Shown: positions 54,901 to 63,699 of the stretch, piece by piece
How positions within the stretch are numbered: position 1 is the first letter of the stretch
Layout: the number at the start of each line of letters is the position of its first letter
Assembly: GCF_017896165.1 (NCBI RefSeq)
Contig: NZ_JAFCNB010000026.1
Span: 1-64,000 of the forward strand
DNA length: 64,000 nt
Source: Microbispora oryzae
GTDB lineage: Bacteria > Actinomycetota > Actinomycetes > Streptosporangiales > Streptosporangiaceae
Reading direction: 5' to 3'
The notes under the pieces: model-generated
Told to the model about the DNA's origin: nothing
Database searches by the model: none
What the model saw: the letters and a program-made list of their open reading frames with translations, nothing else
Translations under genes and position numbers: made by a program

Positions 54901-55911
54901 TCAGGGGGCGACGGGCTTCCTGGCCGCGAGGACCACCCACACCTGCCCGCGCGCGAAGGCCAGCGGCTTCCCGTCGGCGCCCGTGTAGGTGGTGCCCTCC
55001 TTCTCGGAGGGACGCGACCAGCGCATCGGATAGGCCTTGCCGTCCCTGAGCACCACGCCGGTGCCCTTGCCGACCGAGTGGACGAGCGGGGTGTAGCTGC
55101 CGTGGAAGTCGTGGAACTCCGACCTGTCGGTCTTGACCCACTGGACGACGATGGTCGGCGCGCCCTGCTGGCCGCCCTCGGCCGCCTTGTCCGGCACGCC
55201 GTCCTGCGTCACGAGCCACCGCTTCTGCGTCTCCGACCAGGTGAACGTGAACCGGGCGGCCGGATATCTGACCGTGACGGACTTCTTCGCCACTCCCCCG
55301 GCCGGGGGCTCGTCGGAGAACTCGAAGCCGATGTCGGCGGCCTTGCTCGCCTGCGGGGCGTGCGCCAGGAGCTTGCGCGGGCTCGCGAACAGGTTGTACG
55401 GCGCGACCCGGCCGGGCACGCGCGTGTAGGCGCCGGGCGTGCTGCTGTCCGACACGTCGTACAGCGGCGCCTTCTGCACGAACGGGATCATCTTGGTCTG
55501 CACGCCCGAGTAGGCCAGCGCGGGCTTGCCGAACTGCGGAAGGATGTGCAGATCGGAGATGCGGGCGCTGCGGACCGGGCCGACCTGGGCCGGCAGCTTC
55601 GACGAGAAGATCGCCATGATGCGGGTCAGGCCGCCCTCGACCTGCTCGACGTACACGATGTCGGCGCTGCGCAGGCCCATCTGCGGCTTGCCCGCCGAGG
55701 TGTTCTCGATCTTCACGGCGAGCACGGGCCTGCGCCCGGCCGAGGGACGGCCGGTGAACGGATAGTCGGGCGGCGGCGTGGGTGACGGGCTTACCTCCGC
55801 CGGCGAGGCCTCGCCCTGCGCGCGCGGCGCGCCGCCGTCGCCGTCCGAGGAGCACGCGGCCCCGGCGAGGGCGGCCCCCAGGGCCAGCGTGAAGCCGATC
55901 ACTCTCCGCAC
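54901..55911 (-). CDS. DUF3048 lipoprotein
   Basis: A 336-residue exported protein with the DUF3048 fold (YerB-like). The N-terminal hydrophobic segment ends AGAAC, so Cys20 is the probable lipid-attachment site although the -3 residue is Gly rather than the usual Leu. A Ser/Pro/Thr linker and then two DUF3048 parts (ENTSAGKPQMGL, YNLFAS..., TYTGADGKPLAF) follow. GTG 55911 is chosen because AGGAG precedes it by seven bases. YerB-like proteins are envelope proteins of unclear role. A monocistronic gene before pdxS. Confidence 0.8.
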   Translation of the reverse strand: MRRVIGFTLALGAALAGAACSSDGDGGAPRAQGEASPAEVSPSPTPPPDYPFTGRPSAGRRPVLAVKIENTSAGKPQMGLRSADIVYVEQVEGGLTRIMAIFSSKLPAQVGPVRSARISDLHILPQFGKPALAYSGVQTKMIPFVQKAPLYDVSDSSTPGAYTRVPGRVAPYNLFASPRKLLAHAPQASKAADIGFEFSDEPPAGGVAKKSVTVRYPAARFTFTWSETQKRWLVTQDGVPDKAAEGGQQGAPTIVVQWVKTDRSEFHDFHGSYTPLVHSVGKGTGVVLRDGKAYPMRWSRPSEKEGTTYTGADGKPLAFARGQVWVVLAARKPVAP

Positions 55912-56077
55912 GGCACAGCTCCTAACCTGAAGAGCCACCGTGACCAGGCACGACTCGCCCGGCTCGGCCGACCCTCGCCAAGAAACGGCATGAGCTTACC
56001 GGCGAACGCCGCGAAGTCCCGAACGAACCAGGACAGATCGGATCATTCACCGGAACGATCTCCGTCCCGCCGACGGG

Positions 56078-56614
56078 CTACTCGGCGGCGAACGTCTCCG
56101 GCGGGGTGTCGTCGATCTCGAAGAACTGGGGGAAGTCGGTGTGGCCGGCCAGCCGGAGGGCGCGGGCCAGCCAGCGCCGCTGGGCGGTTCGGGTCACGGC
56201 GACGGCGTTGTTGTAGAACCGGCGGGAGTAGAGCACCTTGGCGACCGCCGTGTCCAGCTCCTCCAGCAGCGCGGAGCCGGTCGGCAGCTCGGCCATCTTC
56301 TCCCGGAACCGCTCCTGGCCGACGACCACCCGCAGGGTGCGCGACAGATCGCTCTCCGCGTGCTCGCGCTCCTCCGGCCCCGCGGTCCTGGCCTCGTGCG
56401 CGGCGGCGGCGAGCACCAGCGAGGTGGCCGGGTCGAGGATGCGCGAGCCGGCCAGTTCGAGGCAGACGGCCGCGCGGCGCAGCAGCGCGGCGTCGAGGGC
56501 GGCCTGGGCGGTCTCCAGCCGGATGTGCAGGCGGTCGAGCCGACCGGCCCGCCACGAGATGTAGACGGCGGCGAGCACGGCGACCGCGGTCGCCACCACG
56601 AGCAGAGTGGTCAC
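56078..56614 (-). CDS. Conserved membrane-anchored protein between pimA and the DUF3048 gene
   Basis: A 178-residue protein of unrecognised function. One N-terminal membrane segment (about 2-22) is followed by a helical cytoplasmic domain with heptad-like Leu spacing (LDRLHIRLETAQAALDAALLRR) and a conserved YSRRFYNNAVAVTR patch. GTG 56614 overlaps the pimA stop (GTGA). It accompanies pimA in Streptomyces as well, from memory, so a link to phosphatidylinositol mannoside synthesis is plausible but unproven. Confidence 0.7.
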   Translation of the reverse strand: MTTLLVVATAVAVLAAVYISWRAGRLDRLHIRLETAQAALDAALLRRAAVCLELAGSRILDPATSLVLAAAAHEARTAGPEEREHAESDLSRTLRVVVGQERFREKMAELPTGSALLEELDTAVAKVLYSRRFYNNAVAVTRTAQRRWLARALRLAGHTDFPQFFEIDDTPPETFAAE

Positions 56615-57741
56615 GAGACGTCCTCCACGACCCCGGTGGCGGAGTTGGTGACCGTCTCGTACACCCGGACGACGTCGCGGGCCACGGTCGACCAGTCGTA
56701 CTTCCGCACCGCCAGGCGGGCCTCGTCCGACAGCTTCGCCCGGCGGGCCGGGTCGTCGAGCAGCCGGGCCGCCTCGGCGGCGAGCGCGCCGGGGTCGCCC
56801 GTCGGGAAGAGCGCGCCCGCCTGCCCGTCGCCGAGCACCCGGCGGAACGCGGGGATGTCGCTGGCGAGGATCGGCGCGCCGGCCGACATGGCCTCGGTGA
56901 GCACGATCCCGAAGCTCTCCCCGCCGAGGTTGGGGGCGCAGAAGATGTCCACCGAGTGGTACGCGCGGACCTTGTCGGTCTCGCTGACCATGCCCAGCAG
57001 CCCCACCCGGTCCCGGTACGGCGCGGGTACCCGTTCGAGCGCCTCGTCGGCGTCGCCCGGCCCGGCGACGAGCAGCCGCAGGCGCGGCCGCTCGGCGGCC
57101 AGCCTCCCGAAGGCCTCCAGCAGCACCCCGAGCCCCTTGCGCGGCTCGTCCATGCGGCCGAGGAAGCCGATGACGTCTCCGTCGGGGCCCCATCCGGGCA
57201 GCGGCGCGCCTTCGGCGTACCGGCCGACCGCGACGCCGTTCGGGATCAGCACGGCGTCGCCGCCGAGGTGTTCCACGAGGGTCCTGCGGGCGGCGTCGGA
57301 GACGGCGATCCTGCCGGTGATCTTCTCCAGCGCGCTCTGCAGCATGGGCGCGGCCACCGACATGGCGCGGGAGCGCTCGTAGGAGGCGTGGAAGGTGGCC
57401 ACGATCGGCCCCTTCGCCACCCAGCAGGCCAGCACGCCGAGCGACGGCACCGCCGGCTCGTGGACGTGCAGCACGTCGAAGCGGCCCTCCCTGATCCACT
57501 TGCGGACCCGGTTGGCCGACAGGAATCCGAACGCGAGCCGCGCCACGGACCCGTTGTACGGCACGGGCACCGCCCGCCCCGCCGAGGTCACGTACGAGGG
57601 GACCTCCGCGTCGTCGGCGGCCGGCGCGATGACGGACACGTGGTGCCCGTCGGCGATCAGCGCCTCGGCGAGATCGCGGATGTGGGCCTGCACGCCCCCG
57701 GGGACCTCCCAGGTGTACGGGCAGACGATGCCGATTCTCAC
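56611..57741 (-). CDS. pimA: Phosphatidylinositol alpha-mannosyltransferase PimA
   Basis: GT-B glycosyltransferase (GT4) that adds the first mannose to phosphatidylinositol on the inner membrane face. It is 376 residues. RIGIVCPYTWEVPGGVQAH at the N-terminus, a nucleotide-sugar motif APNLGGESFGIVLTEAM, and DIPAFRRVLGD are present. GTG 57741 follows GGGAGA and overlaps the acyltransferase stop. It works with pgsA and patA-like genes upstream. Confidence 0.93.
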   Translation of the reverse strand: MRIGIVCPYTWEVPGGVQAHIRDLAEALIADGHHVSVIAPAADDAEVPSYVTSAGRAVPVPYNGSVARLAFGFLSANRVRKWIREGRFDVLHVHEPAVPSLGVLACWVAKGPIVATFHASYERSRAMSVAAPMLQSALEKITGRIAVSDAARRTLVEHLGGDAVLIPNGVAVGRYAEGAPLPGWGPDGDVIGFLGRMDEPRKGLGVLLEAFGRLAAERPRLRLLVAGPGDADEALERVPAPYRDRVGLLGMVSETDKVRAYHSVDIFCAPNLGGESFGIVLTEAMSAGAPILASDIPAFRRVLGDGQAGALFPTGDPGALAAEAARLLDDPARRAKLSDEARLAVRKYDWSTVARDVVRVYETVTNSATGVVEDVS

Positions 57742-58703
57742 GGCGCTCTCCCGAGGCGGGGCTCCAGGTCGTCGAGCCACAGGCGCTGCAGCATGTGCCA
57801 GTCCTCCGGGTGCTCGGCGATGCCCTTCTCGAAGACCTCGGCCATGCTCTGGGTCATCCTCGCGACCTTCTCCTGCCGGGTGCCCTCCGCAGGGACCGGG
57901 ATCGCCTCGTGGATCCGCACCCCCCAGCCGTCGCCCTCGAACCACAGGACGGCGGGCAGCAGGGGCGCCCCGGTCTGGACCGACAGCAGGGCGGGCCCCG
58001 CCACCATGCGGGTCCGCGCGCCGAAGAAGTCGACCTCCACGCCGGACGCGGTGAGGTCGCGCTCGGCCGGCAGGCAGACCGGCCGGTTCTGCCGCAGGCG
58101 CTGGGCGAGCACACCGAAGGCCATGGCGCTGCCGCCCTCCTTGCGGGTGAGCGGCAGGACCTCCATGCCGAGCCCCTCGCGGTAGGCCACGAACCGCTCG
58201 AACAGCGACTCGGGCCGCAGCCTTTCTGCGACCGTGGTGAAGGGATAGCCGATGTGGACCAGCCAGGCGCCCGCGAGGTCCCAGTTGCCCATGTGGGGAA
58301 GGGCGATCACGACGCCCCGGCCGCGCTCCAGGCTCTCGGAGATCCCCTCCGCTCCGGTGATGTTCATCCCCTCGATGATCCGCTCCCGGCTCATCGAGGG
58401 CAGCCGGAACGTCTCCATCCAGTAGCGGAAGTAGGACCGCATGCCGGCCCGGCTGAGCTCGCGCACGGCCGGATCGCCGGGCTCGGCCCCGATCACCCGG
58501 GCGAGGTTGGCCTCAAGCCGCAGCACCGAACCGCCGCGCCTGCGCCAGATCGAGTCGGCCAGGACGCGGAAGCACAGGGCGGCGAACCGCTCCGGCATGT
58601 GGCGGACCACCCCCCAGCCCAGGGCGTAGGAGGCCGCGACGAGCCGGTCCCCCGGCGACATCCGCGGAGGGGACGGCCGGGACGCGCCCGCCGCGCGGGT
58701 CAT
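57738..58703 (-). CDS. Phosphatidylinositol mannoside acyltransferase (PatA-like)
   Basis: A 321-residue lipid acyltransferase of the LpxL/HtrB fold. The catalytic HxxxxD motif is His137-Met-Gly-Asn-Trp-Asp142 in IALPHMGNWD. One N-terminal amphipathic segment suggests peripheral membrane association. Predicted to acylate the mannose of PIM using acyl-CoA. ATG 58703 overlaps the pgsA stop; a start at residue 15 is possible. Position pgsA-patA-pimA is the mycobacterial order. Confidence 0.9.
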   Translation of the reverse strand: MTRAAGASRPSPPRMSPGDRLVAASYALGWGVVRHMPERFAALCFRVLADSIWRRRGGSVLRLEANLARVIGAEPGDPAVRELSRAGMRSYFRYWMETFRLPSMSRERIIEGMNITGAEGISESLERGRGVVIALPHMGNWDLAGAWLVHIGYPFTTVAERLRPESLFERFVAYREGLGMEVLPLTRKEGGSAMAFGVLAQRLRQNRPVCLPAERDLTASGVEVDFFGARTRMVAGPALLSVQTGAPLLPAVLWFEGDGWGVRIHEAIPVPAEGTRQEKVARMTQSMAEVFEKGIAEHPEDWHMLQRLWLDDLEPRLGRAP

Positions 58704-59326
58704 CTAACCACCGCCTGCCGATAGACATGGACCATCCGCTGCACCACTGTGATCAGGCTCGCCGCCGCGAGCAGCCACAGCCCTATCGCCAGGACGTACG
58801 GCACGCCGAGGCCGGACAGCCCCGCCGCGACCAGCACCACCACGAGGCGCTCGCCCCGCTCGGCGAGCCCGACGTTCGCGGTCATGCCGAGACCCTCCGC
58901 ACGGGCCTTGGCGTAGGAGACCAATGCTCCCGCGACAAGGCAGAAGAGCGCGACGCCCGCAAGAAGGATCTCGGGCTCCTTCTCCAGGACGAAGTAGAGG
59001 ATGAGCCCCGAGAAGATCGCGGAGTCGCTCAGGCGGTCGAGGGTGGAGTCGAGGAAGGCGCCCCAGGCGCTCCCCTTGCCCGTCATCCGGGCGAGCACGC
59101 CGTCCAGCATGTCCGCGAACACGAAGACGGTGATGGCGACCGTTCCGGGGAACAGCCAGCCACGCGGGTAGCAGATGAGGGCGGAGGCGACCACGCCGAG
59201 AGTCCCGATCGTGGTGATGACGTCCGGGGAGACCCCCAGGCGGGCGAGGGCTCGGCCCAGGGGAGACATGATTCGGGTGATAGCGGGGCGCAGGACTTTC
59301 AGCATCGCCGTCCGATCGTAGGCCAT
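58700..59326 (-). CDS. pgsA: Phosphatidylinositol phosphate synthase (PgsA family)
   Basis: CDP-alcohol phosphatidyltransferase, 208 residues, about six membrane segments. The signature DMLDGVLAR...GAFLDSTLD supplies Asp72, Asp75, Asp93 and Asp97. In actinobacteria this locus makes phosphatidylinositol phosphate from CDP-DAG and inositol phosphate; the neighbours support that over phosphatidylglycerol. The start is ATG 59326, or ATG 59305 (MLKVLRPAITR). First gene of the PIM operon. Confidence 0.9.
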   Translation of the reverse strand: MAYDRTAMLKVLRPAITRIMSPLGRALARLGVSPDVITTIGTLGVVASALICYPRGWLFPGTVAITVFVFADMLDGVLARMTGKGSAWGAFLDSTLDRLSDSAIFSGLILYFVLEKEPEILLAGVALFCLVAGALVSYAKARAEGLGMTANVGLAERGERLVVVLVAAGLSGLGVPYVLAIGLWLLAAASLITVVQRMVHVYRQAVVR

Positions 59327-59555
59327 GATCTGCCAGGCCAGCCCGCAAGCACATTACGCGGATGGGTCTTGTGATATGGGCCACATGGGTAAAGGGTGAA
59401 GAACACGCGCCTGTGCGGTCGCGGGGAGCTGACGTGGAGGTTAACAGGGCGTTCACCTCCGGCCGGCGAGGACGGTCCTGGCGCGGACGGCGACGGCATG
59501 AGCGGCCGGCGCGGGGCCACGCCCGTCCCGGCGGCTCGGAGATTCGGGAGGCGAT

Positions 59556-61685
59556 GTGGCCGAGAGATCACCCGGCGCGACAGCAGGGGCCGCGGGCAGG
59601 GCACCCGGGGCCGACCGGCCGGACACGGTGCGCAACGTCGTGCTGGTCGGCCATTCGGGCGCCGGAAAGACCACTCTGGTGGAGGCCCTGCTGGCCGAGA
59701 CGGGCGCCGTCCAGCGCATCGGACGGGTCGAGGACGGCACCACGGTCTGCGACTTCGACGAGGTGGAGGTGCGGCAGCAGCGTTCGGTCAACCTGTGCGT
59801 CGCCCCCACCGTCCACAACGGCATAAAGATCAACTTCCTGGACACGCCCGGATACGCGGACTTCGTCGGCGACCTGCGCGCCGGGCTCCGCGCGGCCGAC
59901 GCGGCGTTCTTCGTCGTCTCCGCGGCGGAGGGCATCGACGGCGTGACCCGCATGCTCTGGGACGAGTGCGCCCAGGTCGGCATGCCGCGCGCGGTGGTCA
60001 TCACCAAGATCGACCACCCCCGCGCGAACTTCGAGGAGGCGCTCACGAACTGCCAGGACGCCTTCGGCGACGGCGTGGCGCCCCTCTACCTGCCCGTTGA
60101 CGGCACCGGCCTGCTCGGCCTGCTGTCCCAGCGGTTCTTCGACTACGGCGGCGGCCGCCGGGTGGAGCGGGAGCCCTCCCCGGACCAGCTCGCCCTGATC
60201 GAGCAGTACCGCGGCGACCTCATCGAGGGGATCATCCAGGAGAGCGAGGACGAGTCCCTGATGGACCGCTACCTCTCCGGCGAGGAGATCGACACCAAGG
60301 TGCTGATCGACGACCTGGAGAAGGCGGTCGCGCGGGGCGGCTTCTTCCCCGTGCTGGCGGCCGCGCCCGGAGTCGGCGCGGCGGAGATCCTGGAGATCGT
60401 CACCCAGGGTTTCCCGTCGCCCCTGGAGCACCCGCTGCCGGAGGTCACGACGGTCGACGGCAAGCCGGCCAAGGGGCTCACCGCCGATCCGGACGGCCCG
60501 CTGGTGGCCGAGGTCGTCAAGACGACCAGCGACCCGTACGTCGGCCGGATCAGCCTGGTCCGGGTCTTCTCCGGCACGCTGCGGCCCGACATGACCGTGC
60601 ACGTCTCCGGGCACGGCCTGGCCGAGCGCGGTCATGAGGACCACGACGTCGACGAGCGCGTCGGCGCCCTCTCCGCGCCGCTCGGGAAGACCCAGCGGAC
60701 GATCGGCAAGTGCGTGGCCGGAGACATCTGCGCGATCGCCAAGCTGAGCAGGACCGAGACCGGCGACACGCTGTCCGACAAGGACGACCCGCTGCTGATG
60801 GCCTCGTGGACGATGCCGGAACCGCTGCTGCCCGTCGCCATCGCGGCCCGCAGCAAGGCCGACGAGGACAAGCTCAGCCAGGCGCTCGCCCGCCTGGTCG
60901 CCGAGGACCCGACGCTGCGGCTGGAGAACAACGCGGAGACCCGGCAGCTCGTGCTGTGGTGCATGGGCGAGGCGCATTCCGACGTGCTGCTCGACCGTCT
61001 GGCCAGGCGGCACGGAGTGGAGGTCGACCGGGTGGGGCTGCGGGTGCCGCTGCGCGAGACCTTCGGCGGCAAGGCCCAGGGCACCGGCCGCAATGTCAAA
61101 CAGACCGGCGGCCACGGCCAGTACGCGATCTGCCACATCGAGGTGGAGCCGCTGCCGTCCGGCAGCGGGCTCGAGTTCGTGGACAAGATCGTGGGCGGCG
61201 TCGTGCCCCGCCAGTTCATCCCGTCGGTGGAGAAGGGCGTCCGCGCGCAGATGGAGCGGGGGGTCGCGGCCGGATACCCGGTCGTGGACATCCGGGTGAC
61301 GCTCTACGACGGCAAGGCCCACTCGGTCGACTCGTCCGACATGGCCTTCCAGATCGCGGGGCAGCTCGCCATGAAGGACGCCGCAGCCAAGGTCGCCACA
61401 CCGCTGCTCGAACCCGTCGACGAGCTGTCGGTGCTGGTCGCCGACGATTACGTCGGCGCGGTGATGTCCGACCTGTCATCGCGGCGGGGGCGGGTGCTCG
61501 GCACGGAACCGGTGGGCACCGGCCGCACCCTGGTCCGGGCGGAGGCGCCCGAGCTCGAACTGGTCAGGTACGCCATCGATCTGCGATCGATGGCCCACGG
61601 GACGGGCTCGTTCAGCCGTGCGTTCCTGCGGTACGAGCCCCTGCCGTCCCACCTCGCCGACAAGGTGGCGGCGGCGTCCGCCTGA
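59556..61685 (+). CDS. EF-G-like translational GTPase (EF-G2)
   Basis: A 709-residue paralogue of elongation factor G. G1 GHSGAGKTT (about 32-40) and G3 DTPGYADF are intact; the G4 NKxD motif reads TKID (150-153). Domains II-V follow, including the domain-IV GTGRNVKQTGGHGQYA. It belongs to the actinobacterial EF-G2 group, whose role in translation is unclear and which may not replace EF-G. The GTG start is at 59556, with GGGAGG four bases ahead. Single gene, divergent from pgsA. Confidence 0.9.
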   Translation: MAERSPGATAGAAGRAPGADRPDTVRNVVLVGHSGAGKTTLVEALLAETGAVQRIGRVEDGTTVCDFDEVEVRQQRSVNLCVAPTVHNGIKINFLDTPGYADFVGDLRAGLRAADAAFFVVSAAEGIDGVTRMLWDECAQVGMPRAVVITKIDHPRANFEEALTNCQDAFGDGVAPLYLPVDGTGLLGLLSQRFFDYGGGRRVEREPSPDQLALIEQYRGDLIEGIIQESEDESLMDRYLSGEEIDTKVLIDDLEKAVARGGFFPVLAAAPGVGAAEILEIVTQGFPSPLEHPLPEVTTVDGKPAKGLTADPDGPLVAEVVKTTSDPYVGRISLVRVFSGTLRPDMTVHVSGHGLAERGHEDHDVDERVGALSAPLGKTQRTIGKCVAGDICAIAKLSRTETGDTLSDKDDPLLMASWTMPEPLLPVAIAARSKADEDKLSQALARLVAEDPTLRLENNAETRQLVLWCMGEAHSDVLLDRLARRHGVEVDRVGLRVPLRETFGGKAQGTGRNVKQTGGHGQYAICHIEVEPLPSGSGLEFVDKIVGGVVPRQFIPSVEKGVRAQMERGVAAGYPVVDIRVTLYDGKAHSVDSSDMAFQIAGQLAMKDAAAKVATPLLEPVDELSVLVADDYVGAVMSDLSSRRGRVLGTEPVGTGRTLVRAEAPELELVRYAIDLRSMAHGTGSFSRAFLRYEPLPSHLADKVAAASA

Positions 61686-61696
61686 CGCCGCGAACA

Positions 61697-61746
61697 GGGA
61701 CTTCCCGGACGCCGGCGTTTCCCGTCACCGGCATCCGGGGAGTCCC
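61697..61746 (+). terminator. Terminator after the EF-G2 gene
   Basis: Twelve-base arms at 61697-61708 and 61735-61746 (one wobble), with inner GCCGG/CCGGC pairing, begin 12 bases after the stop. Confidence 0.55.
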
Positions 61747-61864
61747 CTGGCGTGCACCCCGTCGCATCGGCAACACATAGGAATTCGTTTCATCCGGTCC
61801 GAGCCCCCGATTCCCGATGGCAAGCTGAAGGACAGACATTTCGGCAAATCGGGAGGACCGCGAC

Positions 61865-63562
61865 GTGACGGAACGGGGCCACAGCCGGGTGGGCCGCGCC
61901 TTGATCACCGCCGGCGTCCTGGCCGTCGCGGCCGCGGGGACGGCCTACGCGTTCGGGCCGGGCGCTCGCGCCGACCAGGCGGGGCAGGAGGCCGCGCCGG
62001 GAGGGCAGGCGCGCGAGCGGCTGCGCGCCGGCCGGGCGGCGGACGGTGCGCCCGCCCCCGCCGCGCCGCGCGCGGGCTCGGCGGCGGACTCCGTGACCGC
62101 GGACTCGGCGGAATCGGCGGGGCGGCAGGTCACCGACGGCGGCTCGTGCGCGACCGCCGCTAACGCGCCCAAGCGCCAGTTGCGCGGTGTGTGGATCGCG
62201 ACCGTGCACAACCTCGACTGGCCCTCCCGTCCCGGTCTCACCGAGGCGCAGCAGCGGGACCAGTACGTGAAGATCCTCGACGCCGCCGTGAAGAACCGGC
62301 TGAACGCGGTCTTCGTCCAGGTGCGGCCCGCCTCGGACGCGATCTACCGCTCGGCCCTGGAGCCCTGGTCGCAGTGGCTCACCGGCAAGGCGGGACAGGA
62401 CCCGGGCTGGGATCCGCTGCCGTTCCTCATTGAGGAGGCTCACAGGCGCGGCCTGGAGTTCCACGCCTGGTTCAACCCCTTCCGGGCCGCCGACACGGCC
62501 TCGGCCAAGCTGCCGGCGAACCACCCGGCCCGGGTGCACCCCGACTGGGTCGTCAAGCACGAGGGCAAGCTCTACTACAACCCGGGTCTGCCGGAGGTAC
62601 GCGACTGGATCACCCGTGTGGTGACCGACGTCGTCACCAGATACGACGTGGACGGCGTGCACTTCGACGACTACTTCTATCCCTATCCGGGGAACGGCAC
62701 GGCCTTCGCCGACTCGGCCGCCTACAAGAAGTACGGCAAGGGTAAGCCGCGCGCCGACTGGCGGCGCGGCAACGTCAATGCCATGGTGGCGCAGGTCTCC
62801 CGGGCCGTCCACGCGGCCAAGCCGTACGTGAAGTTCGGCATCAGCCCCTTCGGCATCTGGCGGAACAAGGCGCAGGACCCGGAGGGCTCGGCGACCTCGG
62901 GCATGTCCGCCTACGACGCCATCTACGCCGACCCGCGGGCGTGGATCAAGGCGCGCTCCGTCGACTATGTGATCCCCCAGCTCTACTGGCCCCGGGGGTT
63001 CGAGGCGGCCGACTACGCCACGCTCGTGAAATGGTGGGCGAACGCCGTCCGGGGCAGCGGCGTCGACCTCTATATCGGCCAGGCCCTCTACCAGGTCGGG
63101 ACCTCGGGCGCGTGGAAGAAGCCCGGTGAGCTGCCCGCCCACCTGGGGCTGAACCGGAAATATCCGGAGGTGGGGGGCGACGTCTACTTCAGCGCCGCCC
63201 AACTGCTCAAGAACCCGCTCGGCGTGCTCGACCGCCTGAGGAAGGACTACTACGCCAGGCCCGCGCTGCTGCCGCTGCTGTCCGGCCTGCCCACGGCGGC
63301 CCCCGCCGCGCCGAAACGCGTGCGGTACGCCGGTGGCACGCTGACCTGGCAGGCCCAGCAGGGCGTGCGGGCGTACGGGATCTACCGGGTCGCGGCGGGC
63401 ACGGGTGGCAAATGCGCGACGGCCGACGCGCGCAACCTGGTGGCGGTCCTGCCCGCCGCCGCGGCGCCCACCTACCGGGCCACGACGACCGGGGCCTACT
63501 ACGTGACCGCGATCGACCGGCTCGGCAACGAGAGCCCGGCCGTACCCGCCGGCGTGACCTGA
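61865..63562 (+). CDS. Secreted GHL10 (DUF187) family glycoside-hydrolase-like protein
   Basis: A 565-residue exported protein of YngK/GHL10 type. Signal peptide about 1-36 (GVLAVAAAGTAYAF core). A low-complexity Ala/Pro stretch (about 37-90) precedes the TIM-barrel domain (about 104-430), with RGVWIATVHNLDWPS, VDGVHFDDYFYPY and VDYVIPQLYW. The paired acidic residues in HFDDYF are likely catalytic. A C-terminal fibronectin-III-like part (TLTWQAQQGVRAYGIYRV) follows. GTG 61865 has GGGAGGA seven bases ahead. Substrate unknown; peptidoglycan or exopolysaccharide are candidates. Confidence 0.87.
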   Translation: MTERGHSRVGRALITAGVLAVAAAGTAYAFGPGARADQAGQEAAPGGQARERLRAGRAADGAPAPAAPRAGSAADSVTADSAESAGRQVTDGGSCATAANAPKRQLRGVWIATVHNLDWPSRPGLTEAQQRDQYVKILDAAVKNRLNAVFVQVRPASDAIYRSALEPWSQWLTGKAGQDPGWDPLPFLIEEAHRRGLEFHAWFNPFRAADTASAKLPANHPARVHPDWVVKHEGKLYYNPGLPEVRDWITRVVTDVVTRYDVDGVHFDDYFYPYPGNGTAFADSAAYKKYGKGKPRADWRRGNVNAMVAQVSRAVHAAKPYVKFGISPFGIWRNKAQDPEGSATSGMSAYDAIYADPRAWIKARSVDYVIPQLYWPRGFEAADYATLVKWWANAVRGSGVDLYIGQALYQVGTSGAWKKPGELPAHLGLNRKYPEVGGDVYFSAAQLLKNPLGVLDRLRKDYYARPALLPLLSGLPTAAPAAPKRVRYAGGTLTWQAQQGVRAYGIYRVAAGTGGKCATADARNLVAVLPAAAAPTYRATTTGAYYVTAIDRLGNESPAVPAGVT

Positions 63563-63699
63563 CGGCCGCGAACCCACAGCTGCGGACCGACGGCCGGGGC
63601 GCGGAAAACCCGATGGGCGGGCACGACGAGGTCCGGGTCCGATAGCGTGGACCCGAGCTTCGTCAAGATCACTTTAGGTCCGGTTCGGGGAGGTCGCCG

